Source of the DNA: WVWW01 sp041568335 | Lineage (GTDB): Bacteria > Acidobacteriota > Polarisedimenticolia > Polarisedimenticolales > Polarisedimenticolaceae | DNA length: 13,520 nucleotides | Assembly (NCBI GenBank): GCA_041568335.1 | Contig: JBFFZZ010000057.1 | Span: 1-13,520, forward strand | Reading direction: 5' to 3' | Part shown: one piece after another, positions 7,321-13,482 of the stretch | How positions within the stretch are numbered: position 1 is the stretch's first letter | Layout of the letters: each line of letters begins with the position of its first letter | Program-made: the position numbers and the translations under genes | The notes under the pieces: model-generated | What the model saw: the letters and a program-made list of their open reading frames with translations, nothing else | Databases searched by the model: none | What the model was told of the DNA's origin: nothing

Positions 7321-7875
7321 TCAGCCTCGCTGAGGGTCCATTTCGTCGCGGATCCGGCGGAGGGCCTGAAGCCTGGGGTCCACCGCCTCCTCACGGCAGT
7401 CGCACTCTAGGTGGTTTCGGTTGATGCCGCAAGTCGGGCACAATCCGGCGCAGGAAGCCTCGCAGAGCGGCTTTTGCGGCAAGTTCAGGTAGACCTGCTC
7501 CGCCGCAACGGCATCGAGCTCGAGCCGGCTCCCCTCGATCTCGAAAAAGCCCGTCTCGCTGGTGTCCACACGGTGGTCGGGGTCCTCGACTTCGGGGAGC
7601 TCGTGGCGCAGGATCAGATGGAACTCGGCCGCCAGCGGCTGTTCGAACGGTTCCAGGCAGCGGCAACAACGGAGTCGCAGAGGGCCCTCGACCCGGCCGT
7701 CGAGCGTGGCCCCCTCTGCGGGCCTCCCGCGCGTCGGCCCGGCGGTCACCGTTCCACGGACGCGGATCGCCGGCGGCTCCAGCAGGTCGGTATGCCCTTC
7801 ACGGACACGCTTCAGCGTGAGGGTCTGATCGAAGTCGAGCGACCCTTCGCCTATGTCGTTGATATCAAGGAACAT
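7321..7875 (-). CDS. yceD: YceD/DUF177 family protein, cysteine-rich
   Basis: DUF177 proteins are widely encoded next to rpmF and have been linked to 23S rRNA accumulation and ribosome assembly in E. coli and plants; the exact reaction is unknown. This copy has 184 residues, beginning MFLDINDIGEGSLDF. It has a central CCRCLEPFEQPL (Cys70, 71, 73) and a C-terminal cysteine cluster (Cys138, 142, 146, 149, 158, 160) in CEASCAGLCPTCG, a common form of the family that looks like a metal-binding knuckle. I chose ATG at 7875 because AAGGA lies 7 nt upstream and the protein then matches family length; the frame stays open upstream, but that region lies within the gap and the preceding gene. The neighbours confirm the call. 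The gene symbol follows the E. coli orthologous position. Confidence 0.88.
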   Translation of the reverse strand: MFLDINDIGEGSLDFDQTLTLKRVREGHTDLLEPPAIRVRGTVTAGPTRGRPAEGATLDGRVEGPLRLRCCRCLEPFEQPLAAEFHLILRHELPEVEDPDHRVDTSETGFFEIEGSRLELDAVAAEQVYLNLPQKPLCEASCAGLCPTCGINRNHLECDCREEAVDPRLQALRRIRDEMDPQRG

Positions 7876-7916
7876 GATCCAGTCCTTGGGTGGCCGGATC
7901 GTAGCACGAGGGGCCG

Positions 7917-9410
7917 CTAGCTGCCCAAAGTCGCCAGCTCGCTCTCGGCTTCCGGGTGGTCGGGAACGAGCTTGAGCGCCTCCTCGAACTGTTTCCGGGC
8001 GCGCAGCTTGAGACCGCGCTTTTTGTAGAACCGCCCGAGGCTGATCCAGTAGCTCGCGTTCCATGGGTCGAGCTCGGTCGCCCGGGTGAAGTTCTGTTCG
8101 GCCTGGTGCTGCCAGCGCGGGCCCGGGTTGCGGACCTGGCACTCGGCCAGCAGGTAGAACAGCTTCGCGTCTTCCGGGTCGTAGGAGATCGCGAGCTTGC
8201 CGTACTGGATGGCGTTGTGGAAGTCGCCCTCGCGCTGGGCCTTGACCGCCTTGATGTAGTAGCTGTTCGCCACCTTCTGCGACTCTTCGAGAGCGACCTT
8301 CGACTTGGTCTTGTCCATCTCGACGCGGACCAGCAGGTTGTCCACGTCGGCGTCGTCGTTCCTGGAGCCGGCGATCGGCGCGCTTTTGACGGCGTCGACG
8401 GTCTCCGCTTGCGTCAGCCGGAGAAACGCCTCGATCAGGCGGCTTTCGATGACGGCAAGCTCCGACCGGAACCGGTCGCGCACGCTCGGAAGGAGCCGAT
8501 CCCGGCTGAACAGACCCTTGGCCTCTTCGTAGGCCTGCTCCACCGCTTCGCGGCCCGTACTGGGCGTGACACCCAGGACCTCGTAAGGGTTCTGCGTGCG
8601 CATCTGCGCGTAGGCCTGGCGGATGGTCTGCTCCTGCATGCGCTCGAGCGCGCGCCGGTCCGCGTGATCCCGCAGGATGTTCGCGACACGGAACGGGCCC
8701 TCGCCGAGCGGAGGCCTGTACTCCAGCACACCCATGACGAGCAGGCCGAACAGGAAGCGGAGCGCCAGCGCCTCCTCGTGCTGGGGCAGCACCGAGAGCA
8801 CCTCGGATGCCGTGGAGCTGCCGTCGACACGTGAGAGGATGAACCCGTGCGACGCGGAGAGCGTCAACCGCTCGACCGGCAGCGGCGCGGGAGTGCGCAG
8901 CTGGATCTGGTTGTCCAGCCCGTGCATCGCCTCACCGATCGGATCGAAATCCGTCATGTTGAAGATGCCCTGGAGGATGACCTCGAAGGTCATCAGCACG
9001 TCGGTCTCGAAAACCGGTTCGGATTCTTCCTCGTCCTTGAAGCGCGCGGCCCCGCCTTCCCAGCGAAAAACCGACCGCACCACGCTCTCGATGATGGCCT
9101 TGATCGCTTGGGCCAACGGCTCGCGGGCGATGAGCCCGCGGTTGATCAGACCCTGGGCCAGGCTGACGCCACTCGTCCGCCCGGACTCGGCCTCCTGAAG
9201 CGCCCCGGGAGACAGCAGCTTGTCCTGCACCAATCGCCGGCCGAGCTTCTCGAAGTCCTCGTACGACTCGGCGTAGTGGATCAGGCCGCGCGAGAACCAG
9301 ATCCGCTTCTGTTTCCCCTCACGATCGAGCTCGAGGACACCGGTCCGCTCACCGAGGTAAAGATCCCTGAAGATCTCGGAGAGTGTCTGTGAGCTGAAAT
9401 GCGATTGCAC
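7917..9410 (-). CDS. DUF4388 / degenerate J-domain / TPR protein
   Basis: This 497-residue cytoplasmic protein has no signal peptide or membrane segment. Residues about 5-150 resemble DUF4388 (PATAN-like): LSEIFRDLYLGERTGVLEL and a KRIWFSRGLIHYAES strand pair, followed by helical segments that resemble a GspE-II/winged-helix linker. Residues about 175-245 look like a small helical domain (DGSSTASEVLSVLPQ). Residues about 274-340 resemble a J-domain (NPYEVLGVTPSTGREAVEQAY), but the HPD needed to activate Hsp70 is replaced by SRD (302-304). The C-terminus (about 380-490) carries TPR-like helices, including a clear ARKQFEEALKLVPDHPEAESEL repeat end. Such proteins in Acidobacteriota and Deltaproteobacteria-like groups are thought to act in signalling or surface motility, but no specific role is known for this one. 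It heads the yceD-rpmF-fab block, 41 bp before yceD. Function is unknown. Confidence 0.72.
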   Translation of the reverse strand: MQSHFSSQTLSEIFRDLYLGERTGVLELDREGKQKRIWFSRGLIHYAESYEDFEKLGRRLVQDKLLSPGALQEAESGRTSGVSLAQGLINRGLIAREPLAQAIKAIIESVVRSVFRWEGGAARFKDEEESEPVFETDVLMTFEVILQGIFNMTDFDPIGEAMHGLDNQIQLRTPAPLPVERLTLSASHGFILSRVDGSSTASEVLSVLPQHEEALALRFLFGLLVMGVLEYRPPLGEGPFRVANILRDHADRRALERMQEQTIRQAYAQMRTQNPYEVLGVTPSTGREAVEQAYEEAKGLFSRDRLLPSVRDRFRSELAVIESRLIEAFLRLTQAETVDAVKSAPIAGSRNDDADVDNLLVRVEMDKTKSKVALEESQKVANSYYIKAVKAQREGDFHNAIQYGKLAISYDPEDAKLFYLLAECQVRNPGPRWQHQAEQNFTRATELDPWNASYWISLGRFYKKRGLKLRARKQFEEALKLVPDHPEAESELATLGS

Positions 9411-9442
9411 GGTCTAAACCTGTAGGGAATCCCTTCCCGGAC

Positions 9443-9470
9443 AATATAACGATCGCGAAATGGAAGTCAC
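9443..9470 (-). promoter_or_regulatory. Candidate sigma-70 promoter of the DUF4388/TPR-yceD-rpmF-fab block
   Basis: On the minus strand GTGACT (9465-9470) and TATATT (9443-9448) are separated by 16 bp and would start RNA near 9436, about 26 nt before the ATG at 9410. The -10 is good and the -35 imperfect. An 11-bp dyad, AGGGA-A-TCCCT (9424-9434), lies just downstream of the start and could be an operator. An AT-rich patch at 9491-9505 lies farther upstream. This is the best promoter-like sequence before the whole block. Confidence 0.5.
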
Positions 9471-9518
9471 GTCCGTGGCGGACGGGGTGGAAAATTTAAA
9501 GAACTTGCAGTTTTCCCG

Positions 9519-10196
9519 CTAGCGCGCGCTTATTTCGCCCGTGCGTAACGTCTCGACACGCCCCAGGACCTTGACGACGTACTGCTGCGTCTCCGGGTAG
9601 GGCGGGATCCCCTGGTAGCGCTCGACGGCCGCCTCACCTGCGTTGTAGCCCGCCAGCGCCAGCTGCTCGTCACCGGCGAACCGCTCGAGTAACCAGTCGA
9701 GGTAGCGCGCCCCGCCGTCGACGTTCTGATCGGGATCGAAGCTGTCGGCCACGCCGAAGCGACGCGCCGTTGCAGGCATCAGCTGCAACAACCCCTCGGC
9801 GCCCTTGTGCGAGACCGCCCGCGGATCGAAGCCGGACTCCACCTCCATCATCGCCGTCAACAGCGCGGGATCCACCCCGTGCCGTCGGGCCGCCCGACGG
9901 ATCGTCTCGACATAGGGTCCGGCCAGGCGGGTCCAGCTGTCGTTCGGAGCGCTCCGCACCGGTCGGGCCACCGGCGTGGGGCTGGAGGTCGACCTTCGAT
10001 AGCTCTCGATCCGTGCGGCCGGTACGTGCAACTCGCTGCCTCCGTCGAGCACGAGGGTCGCCACGTCACCCTCCACCGAAACCGACTCGACGTCGAGGCT
10101 GCGTCCGTCGACGAAAGTGACGACGGCTTTCGCACCCTCGGGCGGGGTGACGGCGAGCAGCAGCGCGAGGCCGCAGAGGATCGATCCGTATCTCAT
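9519..10196 (-). CDS. Secreted SLT-family lytic transglycosylase
   Basis: Lytic transglycosylases cleave peptidoglycan glycan strands to 1,6-anhydro ends in the periplasm. This 225-residue protein starts with a short signal peptide (MRYGSILCGLALLLAV, likely cut after AKA at residue 24). A small beta-rich segment (25-66, VVTFVDGRSLDVESV through AARIESYRR) and a proline-rich linker (71-84) follow. The C-terminal SLT domain has catalytic Glu120 in MEVESGFDP, then SHKGAEGLLQLMPATA (129-144), LAGYNAG (181-187) and PYPETQQYV (199-207). These are the family 1 landmarks in order. Start choice: ATG at 10196, because it gives a clean signal peptide; an upstream in-frame TTG at 10232 is actually the -35 box of the promoter. 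The gene has no spaced Shine-Dalgarno (AAAGGG abuts the ATG). It could be MltC- or Slt70-like in use; the subfamily is uncertain. Confidence 0.9.
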   Translation of the reverse strand: MRYGSILCGLALLLAVTPPEGAKAVVTFVDGRSLDVESVSVEGDVATLVLDGGSELHVPAARIESYRRSTSSPTPVARPVRSAPNDSWTRLAGPYVETIRRAARRHGVDPALLTAMMEVESGFDPRAVSHKGAEGLLQLMPATARRFGVADSFDPDQNVDGGARYLDWLLERFAGDEQLALAGYNAGEAAVERYQGIPPYPETQQYVVKVLGRVETLRTGEISAR

Positions 10197-10203
10197 CCCT
10201 TTC

Positions 10204-10232
10204 TTTATACGGATTGCGCCGAAGCGCGTCAA
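10204..10232 (-). promoter_or_regulatory. Strong sigma-70 promoter of the lytic transglycosylase gene
   Basis: On the minus strand TTGACG (10227-10232) and TATAAA (10204-10209) are separated by exactly 17 bp, five of six matches to each consensus box. The expected start site, about 7 nt downstream, falls at 10196-10197, on the ATG itself. The promoter lies right behind the mutL stop, so the transglycosylase gene can be expressed independently of mutL. A GCGC-TTCG-GCGC mini-hairpin occupies the spacer. Confidence 0.7.
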
Positions 10233-10239
10233 ACCGGCG

Positions 10240-12015
10240 CTAGCGGCGGCGGAAAGCCCGTTCGATCTCGTCGAGACCGAGCCGGAACAGGGCGGGCCGG
10301 CCGTGCGGACAGGTGGAGGGGTTCTCGACGCGAAAAAGATCGTCGAGCAGTCGTTGCATCGCGGGCCGGCTCAGCGGGTAGTTCACCTTGATCGCGGCGT
10401 GACAGGCCGCCGTGGTGATCATCCTGCGGCGTAGCTCCTGCGTATCGCGCTTGGCGCTCACCGCCGTTTCCGCCTGGCCCGCCAACTCCCGGATCAGCTC
10501 GGCCGGGTCCGAGCCCGAGGCGATCGCGGGGATCGCGCGGACCCGCACGGTGGTGCCCCCGAACGGCTCGATCCGAAAACCCAGTCGCGCGAACTCCTCC
10601 AGCTCGGACAGCAGCCACGAGCACTCCTCGGCCGACAGCTCGAGCGTCTGCGGGAACATCAACGTCTGGATCTCGACCGTATCCTCGTCCGCAGCGGCGA
10701 GGTACCTCTCGAACAACACCCGCTCGTGAGCGGCGTGCTGGTCCACGAGCAGGATTCCGTCGCGGTCCTGCGCGACGATGTAGCTTTCGAGGTACTGGCC
10801 CAACGGCGTGGCTGCGCGGTCGTCATCGCGGAGCTGCGGGCGGTCGAGCAACGGTGTGGAGGGACGCGCGATCGAGCCGGGTGTGCGCTCCGCGATCCGC
10901 CATGCCGACGCATCCGAGCCGCCATCGCGCTGCCGCTGCAGGTACGACAGCGTGGCCTCGCCGATGCCAACCGGAACGTTGGCCCGATCACCTTCCGCCG
11001 GACGCAGCTCGCCCACGGACGGCACGACTTCCGTGCCCTGCAGCGCCGATCGGATCGCCTGGCGCGTGGTCTCGTGAACCTGTCGACCGGCGCTGAAGCG
11101 CACCTCGCGCTTTTGTGGATGCACGTTGACGTCGACGAGCTCCGGGTCGGCCTCGATGAACAACACGAGCGCGGGAAAGCGTCCGCGCGGCATGGTCTCG
11201 CCATAGGCGCTGTGGATCGCATGTTGGATCGTCCGGTCGCTGATGATCCGGCCATTGACGAAAACGTGCTGGGAATCCCGTCGCGGAAGGCTGTCGACGG
11301 GCCGGCCGGCGAACCCGTGGACCCGCAGCCCGTCCGATTCCAGCTCGAACGGCACCAACTTTCGCGCGCGCTCGCGGCCGAAGATCTGCGCCAAGCGCTC
11401 CAAAGCGTCCGCGGCGACGGGCGTGTCGAGCAGCGTCCGGCCACCGTGCTCGAGCCTCAACCGGGTTCCCGGATGCGCGAGGGCCGTTCGCGTCAGCAAC
11501 CGGACGACGTGCGCCAGCTCGGTGGCATCCGTGCGCAGGAATTTTCGCCTCGCGGGTACGTTGAAGAACAACCGGTCGACCCGGATCCGCGTCCCCGCGG
11601 GCCCGGACACCTCGCGCTCCGTCTCGAGCTCTCCGCCGCGCAGGACGAGCTCCGTTCCGGCAAACCCCTCGCTCTTCGTTCGCAGGTGAAAGATCGACAC
11701 GGCCGCGATGCTGCTCAACGCCTCTCCGCGAAAACCGAACGTGGTGATGCGGTCGAGGTCGGCGTCGGTGGCCAGTTTGCTCGTGGCGTGGCGGGCGATC
11801 GCGAGCCGAGCGTCCTCCCCGCTCATGCCGTGGCCGTCGTCATCGACGACGATGCTCGATTTGCCCCCGTTCTTGAGCTGCACGCGAATGTCGTTCGCTT
11901 GGGCGTCGAGGCTGTTCTCGAGCAGCTCCTTGACGACCGACGCCGGTCGTTCGACAACCTCCCCCGCCGCGATGCGATCGATCAGGTGCTCGGGCAGGCG
12001 TCGTATGCGGCTCAC
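10240..12015 (-). CDS. mutL: DNA mismatch repair protein MutL, endonuclease type
   Basis: MutL couples mismatch recognition by MutS to strand nicking and excision. The 591-residue protein has the N-terminal GHKL ATPase: ELLENSLDA (Glu30 to Ala38, metal-binding Asn34), VDDDGHGM (57-64), ATSK (77-80) and GFRGEALSSI (94-103). NVPARRKF and VNVHPQKREVRF complete the N-terminal transducer. The C-terminal dimerisation domain carries the whole metal-dependent nuclease motif DQHA-x2-E-x4-E (Asp425 to Glu436), plus ACHAAIK (Cys538) and CPHGRP (569-574). So this MutL should nick DNA itself, as in bacteria without MutH. The start is GTG at 12015 with GGGAG 10 nt upstream; the conserved IRRLPEHLIDRIAAGEVVERP follows at once. 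No mutS or miaA lies nearby. Its Shine-Dalgarno can pair into a hairpin (separate entry). Confidence 0.97.
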   Translation of the reverse strand: MSRIRRLPEHLIDRIAAGEVVERPASVVKELLENSLDAQANDIRVQLKNGGKSSIVVDDDGHGMSGEDARLAIARHATSKLATDADLDRITTFGFRGEALSSIAAVSIFHLRTKSEGFAGTELVLRGGELETEREVSGPAGTRIRVDRLFFNVPARRKFLRTDATELAHVVRLLTRTALAHPGTRLRLEHGGRTLLDTPVAADALERLAQIFGRERARKLVPFELESDGLRVHGFAGRPVDSLPRRDSQHVFVNGRIISDRTIQHAIHSAYGETMPRGRFPALVLFIEADPELVDVNVHPQKREVRFSAGRQVHETTRQAIRSALQGTEVVPSVGELRPAEGDRANVPVGIGEATLSYLQRQRDGGSDASAWRIAERTPGSIARPSTPLLDRPQLRDDDRAATPLGQYLESYIVAQDRDGILLVDQHAAHERVLFERYLAAADEDTVEIQTLMFPQTLELSAEECSWLLSELEEFARLGFRIEPFGGTTVRVRAIPAIASGSDPAELIRELAGQAETAVSAKRDTQELRRRMITTAACHAAIKVNYPLSRPAMQRLLDDLFRVENPSTCPHGRPALFRLGLDEIERAFRRR

Positions 12016-12024
12016 GTGCGGGGC

Positions 12025-12038
12025 GCTCCCAGGGGAGC
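12025..12038 (-). promoter_or_regulatory. Short dyad containing the mutL ribosome-binding site
   Basis: GCTCCC (12025-12030) and GGGAGC (12033-12038) form a perfect dyad 10 nt upstream of the mutL GTG. In mRNA the GGGAG Shine-Dalgarno would sit in the 3' arm. The stem is short with a minimal loop, so a regulatory effect is only a possibility. Confidence 0.3.
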
Positions 12039-12169
12039 CGGGATCTTAACATCGTGCCGCGATGACACGCCGCTGTGCCGAATCTGCATCCGCGGCCCAC
12101 GGTTTCGTCGCCCCGGGTGCCCCCGGAACAGCGCCCGCCCGCGCGGGCCGCCCGGGCCGGTTCGTCCGG

Positions 12170-12239
12170 TTTTCGGGGATTTTTCGCCTTCTGCTGTAAA
12201 AGGCACGCAAAAGCGGGGAAAAAGGGGCCCAAAACGAAA
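12170..12239. other. Phased A/T-tracts in the mutL / sigma-region-4 divergent region
   Basis: The 278-bp gap between mutL and the sigma-like gene is otherwise GC-rich. Within it A-tracts are centred near 12199.5, 12210.5, 12221 and 12232.5, spacings of 10.5 to 11.5 bp, close to one helical turn. Two T-tracts lie at 12170-12173 and 12180-12184. Such phasing is expected to bend DNA. An extended -10-like TGC-TGTAAA (12192-12200) lies inside, without a good -35. The rest of the gap shows nothing I can identify. Confidence 0.45.
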
Positions 12240-12281
12240 TCCCCGGCACAGGGGTTGCTGTTGGAGGGGGCGAGGGGAACG

Positions 12282-12289
12282 AGGAGGTG
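12282..12289 (+). promoter_or_regulatory. Near-perfect ribosome-binding site of the sigma-like gene
   Basis: AGGAGGTG matches the anti-Shine-Dalgarno end of 16S rRNA at every base, with GGAGG 6 nt before the ATG at 12294. It fixes that start over longer in-frame options and argues that this small protein is genuinely and strongly translated. Confidence 0.85.
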
Positions 12290-12293
12290 CCCG

Positions 12294-12653
12294 ATGTTCA
12301 TTCCGCTTCTTCAGCGGGAACGATCGATCGACGAATTCGTCGACCCGGAACAGGGATGCCGTTTGTCGGCGTTGCTAGCCGACCACACGACCCAGAGCCA
12401 GGAAGACCGGATCTACTCCAGCGAGCTCAAGCGCATGGTCCGTTCCGCCCTCCATTTTCTCGACGATCGCGAGCGCCACATCATCAGCAACCGCTTCGGA
12501 CTGCTCGGTGGGAAGGAGCTGACGCTCGAGGAAATCGGGAAGACGCTCAACCTCTCGCGAGAGCGAGTGCGTCAACTCGAGCGTGAGGCAAAAGACAAGC
12601 TACGCAACCAGCTGAGGGAACACCGCGCCGCGATGCGATTCTCTCTGGCCTGA
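12294..12653 (+). CDS. Sigma-70 region 3.2/4-only protein
   Basis: The 119-residue protein aligns only with the C-terminal end of primary or group 2 sigma factors. Residues about 10-45 (RSIDEFVDPEQG through SQEDRIYSSELKR) look like the region 3.2 linker. Residues 55-75 (FLDDRERHIISNRFGLLGG) are region 4.1, and 76-107 (LTLEEIGKTLNLSRERVRQL and on) are the region 4.2 helix-turn-helix that binds -35 DNA and the beta flap. Regions 1.2, 2 and 3.1, needed for core clamp binding and -10 melting, are absent. No sigma-like residues appear in any upstream frame, so this is not a recent truncation. A perfect ribosome-binding site precedes it. It might be a -35-binding regulator, a flap-binding modulator, or half of a split sigma factor. 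It is divergent from mutL and convergent with the DksA-like gene. Specific function is unknown. Confidence 0.82.
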   Translation: MFIPLLQRERSIDEFVDPEQGCRLSALLADHTTQSQEDRIYSSELKRMVRSALHFLDDRERHIISNRFGLLGGKELTLEEIGKTLNLSRERVRQLEREAKDKLRNQLREHRAAMRFSLA

Positions 12654-12658
12654 CCCTG

Positions 12659-12699
12659 CCCCCCTAACAAGACCCGCCGCCGGGACGCAACCCCCCTAA
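12659..12699. repeat. Direct repeat CCCCCCTAA, two copies
   Basis: Nine-base copies at 12659-12667 and 12691-12699, 32 bp apart, lie in the short gap after the sigma-like gene. The second copy is in the loop of the hairpin below. No function is recognised. Confidence 0.55.
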
Positions 12700-12719
12700 A
12701 CCTGGCTCTCGGCGGCGGG
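12673..12719. terminator. Long GC-rich hairpin between convergent genes
   Basis: A 13-bp stem (12673-12685 with 12707-12719, one G-T pair, the outer 10 bp perfect) closes a 21-nt loop. It is centred in the 77-bp gap between two genes ending toward each other. It has no T-run on either side, so it is not a textbook intrinsic terminator, but a shared bidirectional stop or a 3'-end-protecting stem is the most likely role. Confidence 0.55.
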
Positions 12720-12730
12720 CAAGCTTCCCG

Positions 12731-13399
12731 TCAAACGTCGTCGTCGTCATCCTCGTCGGCGTCGTCATCCTCGCCGTCCTCGTCGGTGTCTTCATCGTCG
12801 GCGGATTTGGTTTCGTCTTCCACCTCCGTATCGAATACCGGCTCTTCCAGCAAACCCTGGTCATCGAGCTCCTGACACGGGATGCAGTAGCGCGCCCACG
12901 CCTCGACTTCCAGCCGCCGCTGCGGGATGGCGACGCCGCAGTTGAGGCAGCGCCCGTATTCGTTGCGACGGATGCGGAGGAGCGCCTCCTCGACCAGCAG
13001 GAGCTGCCTGCGCTCGAGCTCGGTCAGGGAAAGCGAGAAGTCCCGCTCGTAGGAGCTGACCGCGTAGTCGATGTAGTCCTCGGTGCCCCCGGCCGTGGAG
13101 GCCTTCGTGTTGCCCTTGGCGCTGTGGTAGGCCGCGACGAGGGCGGCGTGACGCGCGACCAGTCGCTCCGCGGATTGGGCGAGAAACTTCCTCTCCGCCG
13201 CCCGCTGCCGTGCGCGCTCCCTCTTCTCTTCGGCCGTCAGCGGACGCCGCTTCGGCTTCTTTGCCGGCTTCGGTTTTTTTGCCGACTTCGGCTTCTTGGC
13301 GATCTTCTTCTTGACGACTTTTTTCTTGACGACCTTCTTCTTGACCGGCTTCTTCTTGGCGGTCTTCTTCTTGGCCGTCTTCTTCTTGGCGTCTGCCAT
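12731..13399 (-). CDS. DksA/TraR-family protein with lysine-rich N-tail and acidic C-tail
   Basis: DksA proteins enter the RNA polymerase secondary channel and, with ppGpp, tune rRNA and amino-acid promoters. The 222-residue protein has three parts. Residues 5-52 are histone-H1-like, built of KKKTA, KKKVV and KKPKP repeats. Residues about 55-182 form the DksA core: a coiled coil whose tip keeps DxxDxA (Asp108, Asp111, Ala113), then the EYGRCLNCGVAIPQRRLEV zinc finger with Cys151, Cys154, Cys172 and Cys175. Residues about 185-222 are almost all Asp and Glu. All four zinc cysteines and the catalytic-like aspartates are present, so polymerase binding looks intact. The lysine tail may bind DNA or RNA, or pair with the acidic tail to autoinhibit. 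ATG at 13399 has AGAGGA 4-5 nt upstream. It has its own promoter (next entry). Confidence 0.86.
   Translation of the reverse strand: MADAKKKTAKKKTAKKKPVKKKVVKKKVVKKKIAKKPKSAKKPKPAKKPKRRPLTAEEKRERARQRAAERKFLAQSAERLVARHAALVAAYHSAKGNTKASTAGGTEDYIDYAVSSYERDFSLSLTELERRQLLLVEEALLRIRRNEYGRCLNCGVAIPQRRLEVEAWARYCIPCQELDDQGLLEEPVFDTEVEDETKSADDEDTDEDGEDDDADEDDDDDV
13244..13387 (-). repeat. Lysine-codon repeat tract in the DksA-like gene
   Basis: This tract encodes residues 5-52: short degenerate repeats of three lysines followed by small residues or proline. On the plus strand it reads as recurring TTCTTCTTGGC-like units. Such tracts can change in copy number by slippage and are typical of H1-like protein tails. 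Confidence 0.8.
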
Positions 13400-13421
13400 C
13401 GCGTCCTCTCGGGCGATCCGA

Positions 13422-13437
13422 CCGCCCGGTCGGGCGG
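13422..13437 (-). promoter_or_regulatory. Dyad at the transcription start of the DksA-like gene
   Basis: CCGCCCG and CGGGCGG flank two bases as a perfect dyad. It begins 1 bp downstream of the -10 box and covers the predicted start site near 13432. As DNA it could be an operator; as RNA it would form a 6-bp stem with a 4-nt loop at the extreme 5' end. Confidence 0.45.
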
Positions 13438-13438
13438 A

Positions 13439-13468
13439 ACCCTACCGGTCCCTGGGGTCGACTGTCAA
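13439..13468 (-). promoter_or_regulatory. Sigma-70 promoter of the DksA-like gene
   Basis: On the minus strand a perfect TTGACA (13463-13468) is followed after 18 bp by TAGGGT (13439-13444), a GC-rich -10 with three of six consensus bases. The start would fall near 13432, giving a leader of about 33 nt. It lies in the short gap after the preceding minus-strand gene. Confidence 0.6.
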
Positions 13469-13482
13469 CCAGGCGCGCAGGC

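Noticed and set aside
9491..9518. Intrinsic terminator after the transglycosylase gene (GGAAAA/TTTTCC and AACT/AGTT pairs)
   Set aside because: Stems of 4-6 bp, AT-rich and with long or tiny loops; not stable enough to call.
10214..10228. GCGC-TTCG-GCGC stem after mutL as a terminator
   Set aside because: Only 4 bp, no T-run after it, and it lies in the spacer of a strong promoter.
12016..12060. mutL promoter with TAAGAT as -10
   Set aside because: Four of six matches and no recognisable -35; not supported beyond chance.
12075..12293. Upstream extension of the sigma-like protein
   Set aside because: The extra residues have no sigma resemblance, are Pro/Arg-rich like non-coding high-GC sequence, and the perfect ribosome-binding site sits directly before the ATG at 12294.
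13244..13387. Lysine-codon tract as a CRISPR-like or tandem-repeat array
   Set aside because: The units are short, degenerate and in frame, and are explained by the repeated lysine-rich protein tail.
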